Below are positions 23,564 through 31,729 of a stretch of DNA of 64,000 nt, piece after piece. Each line of letters begins with the position of its first letter. Position 1 is the first letter of the stretch. A program made the position numbers and the translations under genes. The DNA lies in assembly GCF_004353225.1 (NCBI RefSeq), contig NZ_CP037934.1, positions 2,728,001 through 2,792,000 on the forward strand, read 5' to 3'. Origin of the DNA: Marinobacter sp. JH2 (GTDB lineage: Bacteria > Pseudomonadota > Gammaproteobacteria > Pseudomonadales > Oleiphilaceae). A model generated the notes under the pieces. That model was not told the origin of the DNA, made no database searches, and saw only the letters and a list, made by a program, of their open reading frames with translations.

Positions 23564-25888
23564 TTAGGTATCGCGCCTGATCACTGGTGGTGTGTGCGCT
23601 TTCATGGGCGGCACCTCACCACGGTATGCCTCAATGTCGACCAGGCAGGTCATGGCGCTCGGGCCTTGCGACAGACGCGAGGTTCCCTCGTCTCGCGTCA
23701 AAACATTCGGGTTACCGTGCCGACAAGACACATCCAAATTGCCCGATTCTGGCGGATCAAACCAAGCCCCGGTACTTACCTGTAAAACACCTTGGCGCAC
23801 TTCGTCACTCACTACCGCTGAACACAAACAAGCGCCCCGGCCATTAAAGATACGTACCAGGGTGCCATCCTGAATATCCCTATTCGCTGCGTCGATCGGG
23901 TGAATAACAACCGGTTCACGACCGTTTATCTTTGAGTTTCGGCTGAGAGAACCGTGATCCAACTGAGAGTGCAGCTTCGTTTTTGGCTGGTTAGAAATCA
24001 GGTGCATCGGGTATTCAGGGCTTTCTTGCCCCAACCACTCCTCAGGATCATTCCAGAAAGGGTATCCCGGGCATTCTTCATAGCCGTAACTTGCCACCGT
24101 TTCAGAAAAGATCTCTATTTTTCCGCTGGGTGTTCGCAATGGGTTTGCCTGCGGGTCATCGCGAAAGGCTTTTAAAAGAACCTGAGGTTCTGATGGCATC
24201 GCATTTTCAAACCAGCCTTTCCTCTTAAACGCCTCAAAATCCGGTAATTCGATGCCGTTCTTACCCGCTTTTTCCCGGGTTTCGTTGTAAATCACGTTCA
24301 ACCATTGCTCTTCGTCCCGACCTTCCGTAAAGGCTTCTCGTGCTCCAAGTTCTTCAGCCAGCTTACTAAAAATGTCATAGTCCGACAGGCTTTGGCCCGC
24401 GGGCTCCGCCGCTTTTTGCATATAGACAAGGAAAGGATCTCGACTGGAAGATGCAATATCATTGCGCTCCAAAAACGTCGCTGCCGGCAGCACAATATCC
24501 GCGTGTTTCGCCTGAGCATTCCAACACCATTCATGAACAATCACCGTATCCGGTTTCTGCCACGCAGCCCTCATTCGAACGAGATCCTGGTGGTGGTGAA
24601 ACGGGTTTCCGCCCGCCCAATAAATCAGTTTGATCTCAGGATAGGTTCCGGTTCTCCCGTTGTATTCGAAAGTCTCACCCGGATGCATCAGGAGGTCGGT
24701 AATTCGAGCAACGGGAATAAAGCTCTGTACAGGATTGCTTCCTTGGGGCAGGGCCGCCCCGGGAATGCCTTGGTAATTAGCTCCGATAGCATTCATGGCG
24801 CTGTAACCAAAGCCGATGCCACCGCCTGGAAGCCCAAGTTGCCCCAACATTGATGCGACCGCTATCGCAGCCCAATAGGGTTGTTCGCCGTTGTCCTGCC
24901 GTGTCAGGGACCAACTCACAGAGATCATCGTACGCTTGCGAGCCATATCGCGCGCAAGGTCGCGGATACGCTCTGCAGGTATGCCCGTTTTGACCGCAGC
25001 CCAGTCACCGTCTTTTTTTATACCATCGGTCCTTCCCACCAGGTATGCCTGAAACGTCTCATAACCAACCGTATACTTGGAGAGAAATTCTGTGTCGGCT
25101 AACCCCTCGTCCTGGAGGGTGTAAGCAATGCCGAGCAGCAATGCAACATCGCTGCAAGGATAAATTGCTAACCAGTCAGCATTCATTTCCTCGAGAACGT
25201 CTGAGCGCAACGGGCCGACATTTACCACCTTCGTTCCATTGGCAGCGGCCTCCCGCATGCCTCGCTTCTGCACGTGACGACCTACTCCGCCATTCGTTAC
25301 CTGGCCATTCTTGGTCGGAGCCCCGCCAAACGCGACGAACAGATCCGTGTGTTCCTTAATAACATCCCAGCTGGTTGCACCATTTACCATGGAGTAGAAG
25401 TCTCCAAGTACGTGCGGCAACGTGACTTCTGCAGCGGCATAGCTATAAGTATTCAGTGAGTACGTATAGCCCCCAATCGAGTTGAGAAACCGTTTGAGCT
25501 GACTCTGTGCATGATGAAACCGCCCTGCGCTAGACCACCCATAAGAACCGCCGAAAATGGCTGGGTTGCCGTAGCGATTTCGAACGCGATTTAGCTCTGC
25601 TACGACCAGCTTGATCGCCCTAGGCCATGAAATTTCGACAAATTCATCGGCACCGCGCTTCCCATCCGCGTGGCCCGGGCCATGTTCAAGCCATCCGCGT
25701 CGAACCATTGGCGCCTTGATGCGTGTCGGACCATCCAATACATCAACAATACCTTGACCAATGGGAGAAGGATCTTCGTCCTTCTCAAATCCCTTGAGCG
25801 CGACAACACGCCCATCTTTGGTACAAACACGGTAGGTTCCCCAATGGCTGCTGGTCAGGGTTCCTTCGATTTTATGCTCAGGTTTCAT
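23564..25888 (-). CDS. Cytoplasmic molybdopterin oxidoreductase, BisC/TorA (S- or N-oxide reductase) type
   Basis: A 774-aa member of the DMSO reductase family, subgroup with BisC, TorA and TorZ. The length is that of BisC (about 777). It starts HWGTYRV like that group and carries GGSYGWSSAG, where Ser120 is at the position of the molybdenum-ligand serine, followed by the LIYWAGGNPFHHHQD and HADIVLPAATFLERND blocks. There is no N-terminal [4Fe-4S] cysteine cluster and no Tat signal, so it works in the cytoplasm, as BisC does. Likely substrates are sulfoxides (biotin or methionine sulfoxide, DMSO-like compounds) or N-oxides. A palindromic operator of the catabolic-cluster type lies 50 bp upstream. 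Cofactor insertion genes are elsewhere. Confidence 0.9.
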   Translation of the reverse strand: MKPEHKIEGTLTSSHWGTYRVCTKDGRVVALKGFEKDEDPSPIGQGIVDVLDGPTRIKAPMVRRGWLEHGPGHADGKRGADEFVEISWPRAIKLVVAELNRVRNRYGNPAIFGGSYGWSSAGRFHHAQSQLKRFLNSIGGYTYSLNTYSYAAAEVTLPHVLGDFYSMVNGATSWDVIKEHTDLFVAFGGAPTKNGQVTNGGVGRHVQKRGMREAAANGTKVVNVGPLRSDVLEEMNADWLAIYPCSDVALLLGIAYTLQDEGLADTEFLSKYTVGYETFQAYLVGRTDGIKKDGDWAAVKTGIPAERIRDLARDMARKRTMISVSWSLTRQDNGEQPYWAAIAVASMLGQLGLPGGGIGFGYSAMNAIGANYQGIPGAALPQGSNPVQSFIPVARITDLLMHPGETFEYNGRTGTYPEIKLIYWAGGNPFHHHQDLVRMRAAWQKPDTVIVHEWCWNAQAKHADIVLPAATFLERNDIASSSRDPFLVYMQKAAEPAGQSLSDYDIFSKLAEELGAREAFTEGRDEEQWLNVIYNETREKAGKNGIELPDFEAFKRKGWFENAMPSEPQVLLKAFRDDPQANPLRTPSGKIEIFSETVASYGYEECPGYPFWNDPEEWLGQESPEYPMHLISNQPKTKLHSQLDHGSLSRNSKINGREPVVIHPIDAANRDIQDGTLVRIFNGRGACLCSAVVSDEVRQGVLQVSTGAWFDPPESGNLDVSCRHGNPNVLTRDEGTSRLSQGPSAMTCLVDIEAYRGEVPPMKAHTPPVIRRDT

Positions 25889-25937
25889 CGATCAAGCCTC
25901 TTACTGTTGTTGTTTTATCACAACATCATAGGACAAA

Positions 25938-25957
25938 ACCGGGTATATGTACCCGGT
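25938..25957. promoter_or_regulatory. Palindrome ACCGGGTA-N4-TACCCGGT upstream of the molybdoenzyme
   Basis: Perfect 8-bp arms (25938-25945 and 25950-25957), spacer TATG. It has the same form as the palindrome at 29484-29507 (ACC-two purines-GTA, 4 nt, mirror image). It lies 50-69 bp upstream of the start at 25888, a normal operator position. Confidence 0.6.
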
Positions 25958-26175
25958 AATCGAAATAAAAACCAATTATTTTTACCTGATACATTTCTAG
26001 AGATCAGGCCTTAAACGATGTAAAGGCAAAAGCAGCCGAGCGCAAACACTCAGGATGTCGTGCACGTCGTCGGTCATGGGAGAAAATTGAAAACGCACCA
26101 GGGAGGTGAGCTACAAAATTTGAGAAAATACGGTGCCCACAGAGATCGGCAGGGGCAGGCACCGATTAGACTGAA

Positions 26176-26811
26176 TTACTGAGCTATGCCCCGAACGAGC
26201 CCCAAGGCAATGGCTACTTGCACCAGTTCGGCGAATGAATCAACTTTCATCTTAGCCATCATGTTCGCCCGGTGCCCTTCAACCGTTTTCCTGTTGATAC
26301 CGAGTTCATCGGCCGCATCCTGATTCGATAGACCTTTCACAATCAGCTCCAAAACTTGGCGTTCTCGGCGGGTCAGGCTGTCATAGCGCTCCCGGATCCT
26401 CGACTGCGAACGACGCTGAGCAAATCGGGCCCGATCTTTCTCCAGAGCATTGTGAACGTGATCAATAAGCACTTGATCATCAAACGGTTTTTCAATAAAC
26501 GTAATCGCGCCTTGCGTCAACGCTGTCACTGCCATATCCACATTTCCGTGGGCGGAAATCATGATTACAGGCAGTTCGATATTGTATTCAGGCAACTTCT
26601 TTTGAGCGTTAATACCACTAAGACCGGGCATTCGCACATCCATCACAATACAACCGCTCGCACGCGTATCGAAACCCTCGAAAAAAGCCAACGCATTTTC
26701 GTAGGACTGAACGTTAAGGCCAACAGACTCAAGCAGCCACTTTAAAGAGTCTCTTACGTCCGTATCGTCATCAATAACGAAAACTGTTTGTGCATCTTTA
26801 TTCGGGTTCAT
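26176..26811 (-). CDS. FixJ/StyR-type response regulator
   Basis: A 211-aa regulator: receiver with VFVIDDDTDVRDSL, acceptor Asp in CIVMDVRMPGLSG, MISAHG and FIEKPFDD, then a LuxR-type DNA-binding domain (LTRRERQVLELIVKGLSNQDAA, GINRKTVEGHRANMMAKM). It belongs to the FixJ/StyR/TodT group, which often controls catabolic operons. It follows its kinase with only 6 bp between genes. FixJ-type regulators bind short inverted repeats, so the ACCRRGTA-N4-TACYYGGT palindromes nearby are candidate targets; this is inference. Confidence 0.93.
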   Translation of the reverse strand: MNPNKDAQTVFVIDDDTDVRDSLKWLLESVGLNVQSYENALAFFEGFDTRASGCIVMDVRMPGLSGINAQKKLPEYNIELPVIMISAHGNVDMAVTALTQGAITFIEKPFDDQVLIDHVHNALEKDRARFAQRRSQSRIRERYDSLTRRERQVLELIVKGLSNQDAADELGINRKTVEGHRANMMAKMKVDSFAELVQVAIALGLVRGIAQ

Positions 26812-26817
26812 GAGTGA

Positions 26818-28338
26818 TCAATCAGCAATATTAAGAGTAAATGAAAAGCGAGCTCCTCCGGCAGGGTTGTTTTCTGCCCAGAGTTCACCCTCGAGATTCT
26901 CTACCAATGAACGGCTGATGGCCAGCCCCATTCCAAGACCGGCTTCCTTGGTTGAAAAAAAACGGTCAAAAAGGCGAGACCGATCCGCTTCCGAAACGCC
27001 CCGCCCCTGATCATCCACCTCAACCCGCAACTGATCGTTCTCATGGGGCTTAACGCTGATTGTCACGGTGGTCACTTTTTCATCGTCTTTTGATAGGCTT
27101 GCTTCTATTGCATTCACAACCAGATTCAATAACACCTGTTCCAGCTGAATCTTGTCGCCTTTAACAAGCGGCAACTCTAAAGGTTGTTCAAACACGATCC
27201 GCACGTTATGCCGTTCCGCCATGTTCTCGCAAAAATCGATCATTTCACCGATCAACTCCGACAAATTAAGACGGGTAACAACCGGCTCCTGTTTGCGGGT
27301 AAAGTCCATCATTCGATGAATAATCTCTCCCGCTCTCAACGCTGTCTTGATGCTTCTGGTAATGGGTAACTCTACATCTTTCCAGGTAAGAGTGGGCTTA
27401 TCCGCAAACCGTCGCTCAATGCCCCGGAGGTAGTTCACCATCGCCGAGAGTGGCTGGTTCAACTCGTGGGCAAGACTAGACGCCAACTCGCCCATGGTGA
27501 CCAACCGGCTCGCGTGATTGATATCAGCTTGGTATTGCTTGAGTTGTTCTTCCGCGGCTTTCTTCTCTGTCAGATCGTGGGCGACCAGTGAGAAATACTC
27601 GATATCCCCATGCAAAGAACGGTGGGCAAGCAATTCCAGCATGACCGGTATACGGGCGGATTTCAGGCTCTGCATGGTCAGTTCGCCACGCCAGTTCCCC
27701 GTTTTTTTTGCGGTAGGGAACCCTTCTTCCATCAAAGTCCCGAGGCCTTTTTCGGTCACGAAGCAAGAAAGCGGGAAAGCGCTATAGTCGGTATGCTCCA
27801 GCGCCAACGCATTTCGAGCCGTTTCATTCAGATGTGAAACCGTGAAATCAAGGTTCGCAAAAATAACCAGATCCTGAGTACTTTCCAGAACTCGCGCTAG
27901 CCGACGGCTGGCTTTATCCGCCTTGACTCGGTGGCTCGCGTCTCGGGACACCACCAGAATTTCCCGAATTTCATTGGTTTCAGGATCTCGAATGGTTCGA
28001 CTGGTACTTTCCAGCCAGGTGTAATGGCCATCTTTACACCGAAACCGATAGGTGTGGGTATACAAACCCCGGTCGTAGTTAACCGTAGGCGCCCGTAAGC
28101 GAAAATCCTCCACATCATCGGGGTGATACAGGTCGTAGGCGGAGATACCCACAATGTCTTCAACCGAATACCCCAGCAAGTGCGTTACCGCCGGAGAAGC
28201 ATAGATAAACCGCCAATCTTCCGGGGTATGCCGGGAGATCATGTCAGTAGATTGTTCCGCCATTTCCGCCAACAAGCGGTTACGTTCGGCATCGTCCGTC
28301 AGAGCAGTTCGCCCTTCTTCCGGGGTGCGGTTTTTCAT
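26818..28338 (-). CDS. PAS-domain sensor histidine kinase, FixL/StyS-like
   Basis: A 506-aa soluble kinase if started at the ATG at 28338; a TTG at 28377 would add 13 residues. Residues about 20-130 are a PAS/PAC domain (DMISRHTPEDWRFIYASPAV, YTHTYRFRCKDGHYTWLEST) and a second PAS covers about 145-270. The kinase core has GELASSLAHELNQPLSAM, NLVVNAIEAS, VDDQGRGVS and GLGMGLAISRS, the HPK4-type arrangement of FixL. The haem-ligand histidine pattern of oxygen-sensing FixL is not obvious in either PAS, so the signal is unknown. Forms a two-gene unit with the FixJ-like regulator, downstream of MaoC and the isochorismatase-type gene. Confidence 0.92.
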   Translation of the reverse strand: MKNRTPEEGRTALTDDAERNRLLAEMAEQSTDMISRHTPEDWRFIYASPAVTHLLGYSVEDIVGISAYDLYHPDDVEDFRLRAPTVNYDRGLYTHTYRFRCKDGHYTWLESTSRTIRDPETNEIREILVVSRDASHRVKADKASRRLARVLESTQDLVIFANLDFTVSHLNETARNALALEHTDYSAFPLSCFVTEKGLGTLMEEGFPTAKKTGNWRGELTMQSLKSARIPVMLELLAHRSLHGDIEYFSLVAHDLTEKKAAEEQLKQYQADINHASRLVTMGELASSLAHELNQPLSAMVNYLRGIERRFADKPTLTWKDVELPITRSIKTALRAGEIIHRMMDFTRKQEPVVTRLNLSELIGEMIDFCENMAERHNVRIVFEQPLELPLVKGDKIQLEQVLLNLVVNAIEASLSKDDEKVTTVTISVKPHENDQLRVEVDDQGRGVSEADRSRLFDRFFSTKEAGLGMGLAISRSLVENLEGELWAENNPAGGARFSFTLNIAD

Positions 28339-28396
28339 TGCTATAAGATTCTCTGGAGCTCGGGTGGCGTTAATCAACCCCTATTCTGAAGGTCTC

Positions 28397-28429
28397 CGGG
28401 GCCCTTGGCCACAGCGTGCCTGGGCCCCG
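28397..28429 (-). terminator. GC-rich hairpin between hydrolase and kinase genes
   Basis: Arms CGGGGCCC (28397-28404) and GGGCCCCG (28422-28429) just after the stop at 28437 of the hydrolase. No T-run, so it may be an attenuator or processing site instead of a full terminator. Confidence 0.45.
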
Positions 28430-28436
28430 CGACGGC

Positions 28437-28982
28437 CTAGCGCAAATATTCCTTGCTGAAGGCCTTGAATTGGGACGCGTCCGAGCGGCGAAGCCATTCG
28501 AATCCGACCATTTCTTTGGTCACGATTCTGGCTCCGGCCTGTTCCATCCGGCGTAGCGCTACTTCCGTATCGTAGGCGTTGCGCGCGGAAACAGCATCCG
28601 CCACCACAAACACCTCCAACCCCTTCTCCAGAAGCCTTATCGCCGATTGCATCACACAAGCTTGAGACTCCATGCCACACAAAACGACTTGCTTGCGATC
28701 ATGCGCTTGAAACGCCTTTTCAAAACCCGGGTCATCAATACACGCGAAGAAAGTCTTACCGTAGATGTGGGCAGGCCCCACCAATTCCCGTAAACCCTCT
28801 TCCGTATGGCCCAGGCCATCAGGATACTGCTCAGATCCAATCACCGGTACGTTCATCAACCCGGCAAGCCGTACCAGCCAACTGCAGTTGTTTACCAGCT
28901 TCTCGTTTTCATGCACCCCGCCCAACAGGCGGGCCTGCACATCAATCACGGCAACGATGCACTTCTCTTGATCCATTAACAT
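28437..28982 (-). CDS. Isochorismatase-family cysteine hydrolase
   Basis: A 181-aa protein of the isochorismatase/nicotinamidase-like family. The predicted triad is Asp14 (AVIDVQ), Lys76 (YGKTFF) and Cys109 (MESQACVMQ), all present. It is close to the YcaC/hydrolase branch (VPVIGSEQYPDGLG). It would cleave an amide or similar small compound; the substrate is unknown. The start has GGAGAG just upstream. It sits 14 bp after maoC and is probably co-transcribed, so its substrate may feed the catabolic route or remove a side product. Confidence 0.9.
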   Translation of the reverse strand: MLMDQEKCIVAVIDVQARLLGGVHENEKLVNNCSWLVRLAGLMNVPVIGSEQYPDGLGHTEEGLRELVGPAHIYGKTFFACIDDPGFEKAFQAHDRKQVVLCGMESQACVMQSAIRLLEKGLEVFVVADAVSARNAYDTEVALRRMEQAGARIVTKEMVGFEWLRRSDASQFKAFSKEYLR

Positions 28983-28996
28983 AATACTCTCCAGAC

Positions 28997-29428
28997 TTAC
29001 GCCGGGCGGCGGTCAACCATGTTCGTAGCAACGCCCTCAGCGACTACGGTGTCGCCCACTTTACAGACGGTTTCCAGTTTCACTCGACGTCGTTCTTCAT
29101 TGATCTCAATAATCTTTGCCGAGGCGACAACGGTGTCCCCAATATGAACCGGCGCTTTGAACTTAATCTGCTGGTCGATATAGATGGCGCCAGGGCCCGG
29201 CATACGTGTACCCAACACGGCAGAAATCAGCGCTGCACTGAACATGCCGTGCACAATGCGTTCTTTGAATGGCGTGGTCTTCGCATACTCAGCATTAATA
29301 TGCACCGGGTTGTCATCACCGCTGATACCAGCGAACAACACTACATCTGCTTCGGTGATCGTTTTGGCGTAGAACGCCTCCATTCCAACTTCAAGGTCTT
29401 CCAGGTAATAGCCGTGTAATTCTTGCAT
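28997..29428 (-). CDS. MaoC-family (R)-specific enoyl-CoA hydratase
   Basis: A 143-aa hot-dog-fold hydratase with the hydratase-2 motif FAGISGDDNPVHINAEYA (catalytic Asp and His) and the following FKERIVHGMFSAALISAVLG. It adds water to a 2-enoyl-CoA to give the 3-hydroxyacyl-CoA. It is divergent from the malonyl-CoA decarboxylase operon and shares a palindromic operator with it, and it is the only hydratase in the cluster. That makes it the natural partner of the acyl-CoA dehydrogenase at 31730. It is of the short-chain PhaJ type. Confidence 0.92.
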   Translation of the reverse strand: MQELHGYYLEDLEVGMEAFYAKTITEADVVLFAGISGDDNPVHINAEYAKTTPFKERIVHGMFSAALISAVLGTRMPGPGAIYIDQQIKFKAPVHIGDTVVASAKIIEINEERRRVKLETVCKVGDTVVAEGVATNMVDRRPA

Positions 29429-29483
29429 TGTCTCTTCCTCTCATTGATCCATACACCCACTACATTACTGGTTTATATCCACC

Positions 29484-29507
29484 AAACCAAGTACTTTTAC
29501 TTGGTTT
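29484..29507. promoter_or_regulatory. 24-bp palindrome in the maoC / malonyl-CoA decarboxylase divergent promoter
   Basis: Perfect 10-bp arms AAACCAAGTA (29484-29493) and TACTTGGTTT (29498-29507) around CTTT. It lies between divergent starts at 29428 and 29579 and probably binds a dimeric regulator controlling both transcripts. Confidence 0.75.
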
Positions 29508-29578
29508 TTATAAAATGCTCTGGTAGCCTTCTGTCATCCACAAAGACAACACCGCTTTGTACATAGGGAGTCGCGGTT

Positions 29579-30946
29579 ATGCAGAGGCAACCGGTTAGCA
29601 TTTTTGAAAGAGCCTTTAAAAAGCTGGTTCCGGGCGGATTGGAATCAATGGGCCGTCGCGGCTCAGACATCATGAACATCGCCGAAGATTTGCCTGAGTC
29701 GGACCTTGCCACTGTTAAGGAATGGATTGACGACTGCCTTGCCGAAAACGGCGGCCAGGTAGAAGCTCGCAAGCGCGCAGCCTTGCTCGGCCGGGCCTAC
29801 CTAAAACTGTCTATAACAGGAAGAACCCGTTTTTTGGGCCTGCTTGCAGAACACTATGGCGTGAACGAAACCAGCGTAGAGGGCGCCATAGATCAATGGC
29901 ATAACGCCAAAGCCAACGAGAAAACCAAAGCCGCACAGGCGTTACGCAAGGCATTAATTCCTAGCCGAACCGCGTTGTTGAAGCAATTCAACGGCGTGCC
30001 TTCCGGAGTCAAGTTTCTGGTGGATATGCGTGAAGAGCTGTTACAGCTTTGCAAAGACTATCCGGAACTGAAACCGCTGGAAACCGACCTCCGCGATCTG
30101 CTGGCAACCTGGTTCGACATCGGCTTGTTGCAACTGGAAGAAATCAGCTGGAATTCTAGCGGGGCCATTCTCGAGAAACTAATCGCCTATGAGGCCGTTC
30201 ATGCCATCAAGAGCTGGAGCGACCTCAAGAACCGCCTTGATTTCGACCGTCGCTGCTTTGCCTTTATCCATCCCAATATGCCAGACGAACCGCTGATTTT
30301 CGTTGAAGTGGCTTTGGTGAACGGCCTTGCTGATAACGTTCAAAAGCTTCTGGACGAACACGCCCCCACTCAAGATATCGATAAAGCGGATACCGCGATT
30401 TTCTATTCAATCTCCAACGCCCAACAGGGATTGGCAGGCATCAGCTTCGGCAACTTCCTGATTAAGCAAGTGGTCAGCAAGCTTCAGGTGGAGTTCCCCC
30501 AGCTAAAACAGTTTGCCACTCTCTCACCCATTCCGGGTTTCCGTCGCTGGTTGGAGAACACACCGGCGGATCAGCTAAGCCAAGTGCCGGGCGGAGAAGA
30601 ATGGCTAAACACTCCTCCACCCCGGGATCCAGTGCGAGCAGGCCAAGCTGATGCCACCGGCGCCCAGCAAGAAGCCATCATGAAATTGGCGGCGTCCTAC
30701 CTATGCTCCTTGAAACCCGGTAAGCCACGGGCCAACGACCCGGTAGCCCACTTCCATTTAAGCAACGGCGCTCAGGTTGCGAGACTGAATTGGATGGCTG
30801 ACACCTCAGACAAGGGCCTGAAGCAATCCGCCGGCCTGATGGTGAATTACCTGTACGAACTTCCGAAGATTGTTGACCGCAGTATGCAATACACAGCAGA
30901 GGGAACCATTTCCCAGTCATCACACATCAAGAAACTCTTGAAATAG
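29579..30946 (+). CDS. Malonyl-CoA decarboxylase
   Basis: A 455-aa protein of the malonyl-CoA decarboxylase (MLYCD) family: an N-terminal helical domain (about 1-170) and a C-terminal GNAT-like catalytic domain with CFAFIHPNMPDEPLIFVEVAL, FYSISNAQQGLAGISFG and ATLSPIPGFRRWL. The Ser and His expected in the active site lie in the TLSPIPGF and PVAHFHLSNGA blocks. The reaction is malonyl-CoA to acetyl-CoA plus CO2. It heads a four-gene operon with SDR, acyl-CoA dehydrogenase and aldehyde dehydrogenase. No malonate-CoA ligase of MatB type is next to it, so malonyl-CoA probably comes from another reaction in the cluster. Confidence 0.94.
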   Translation: MQRQPVSIFERAFKKLVPGGLESMGRRGSDIMNIAEDLPESDLATVKEWIDDCLAENGGQVEARKRAALLGRAYLKLSITGRTRFLGLLAEHYGVNETSVEGAIDQWHNAKANEKTKAAQALRKALIPSRTALLKQFNGVPSGVKFLVDMREELLQLCKDYPELKPLETDLRDLLATWFDIGLLQLEEISWNSSGAILEKLIAYEAVHAIKSWSDLKNRLDFDRRCFAFIHPNMPDEPLIFVEVALVNGLADNVQKLLDEHAPTQDIDKADTAIFYSISNAQQGLAGISFGNFLIKQVVSKLQVEFPQLKQFATLSPIPGFRRWLENTPADQLSQVPGGEEWLNTPPPRDPVRAGQADATGAQQEAIMKLAASYLCSLKPGKPRANDPVAHFHLSNGAQVARLNWMADTSDKGLKQSAGLMVNYLYELPKIVDRSMQYTAEGTISQSSHIKKLLK

Positions 30947-30974
30947 ACAAACCGTAAAACGAAAGGAGAACACC

Positions 30975-31718
30975 ATGACTAATCGCATCGCAGTTATTAC
31001 CGGAGCAAACGGTGGTCTGGGTACCGCCATGAGCAAAGCGCTGGCCGCTCAGGGTCGCAAAGTAGTAGGCACTCACTTGCCCGGCGAAGAGGCGCAAGCC
31101 AATGACTGGCAGGCAAACCTCCGCGAGGAAGGCATCGATGCCGCCATTTACGCACTAGACGTCACCGACTTTGAGGGCTGCAAAGCATTTGTTGCCGCCG
31201 TTGAACAAGATCTTGGCCCAATCGACATTCTTGTTAACAACGCCGGCATCACCAATGATGCTCCACTAAAAAGAATGCAACCCGAACAGTGGAACCAGGT
31301 CATCAACGTAAACCTGACGTCTATGTTCAACATGTGCCACCAGGTATTTGAAAGCATGTGTGAGCGTGGATTTGGCCGTATCGTGAACATTTCATCGTTG
31401 AATGGCGAGAAGGGGCAGTTCGGCCAGTCTAACTATGCCGCAACCAAAGCCGGCATTTATGGTTTCACCAAATCCATTGCTCAAGAGGGTGCTCGCAAAG
31501 GCGTAACCGCCAACTCAGTTTCCCCTGGCTATATCGATACCCCTATGGTTCGCCAGGTACCCGAAAAAGTCCTGAACAACATTGTTGCTGGCATCCCGGT
31601 TGGCCACCTTGGCAAGCCCGAAGACATCGCCAGAGCCGTAGCCTACCTGACAGCTGATGAAGCCAGCTTCGTGACCGGCACCAACATGTCGGTTAACGGC
31701 GGCCAGTACATGGCTTAA
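30975..31718 (+). CDS. SDR-family 3-oxoacyl-CoA reductase / 3-hydroxyacyl-CoA dehydrogenase (PhaB-like)
   Basis: A 247-aa classical short-chain dehydrogenase. The cofactor motif is TGANGGLG, NNAG is at ILVNNAGITND, and the catalytic set is Ser (ISSLNGEKGQFGQ), Tyr-x3-Lys (NYAATKAG). The length and the QFGQSNYAATKAGIYGFTKS block are those of acetoacetyl-CoA reductase PhaB. No PHA synthase is nearby, so it may instead oxidise a 3-hydroxyacyl-CoA in the degradative direction. It lies 28 bp after the decarboxylase gene with AAAGGAGAA upstream. Confidence 0.93.
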   Translation: MTNRIAVITGANGGLGTAMSKALAAQGRKVVGTHLPGEEAQANDWQANLREEGIDAAIYALDVTDFEGCKAFVAAVEQDLGPIDILVNNAGITNDAPLKRMQPEQWNQVINVNLTSMFNMCHQVFESMCERGFGRIVNISSLNGEKGQFGQSNYAATKAGIYGFTKSIAQEGARKGVTANSVSPGYIDTPMVRQVPEKVLNNIVAGIPVGHLGKPEDIARAVAYLTADEASFVTGTNMSVNGGQYMA

Positions 31719-31729
31719 GGGAGCACACC

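Noticed and set aside
26818..28338. Oxygen-sensing haem FixL
   Set aside because: The proximal haem histidine pattern of FixL PAS domains is not evident, so only the kinase class is kept.
25938..29507. Reading the palindromes as quorum-sensing lux boxes
   Set aside because: They share length and dyad symmetry with lux boxes, but no LuxI and no LuxR with an autoinducer domain are present; a FixJ-type regulator is the simpler candidate.
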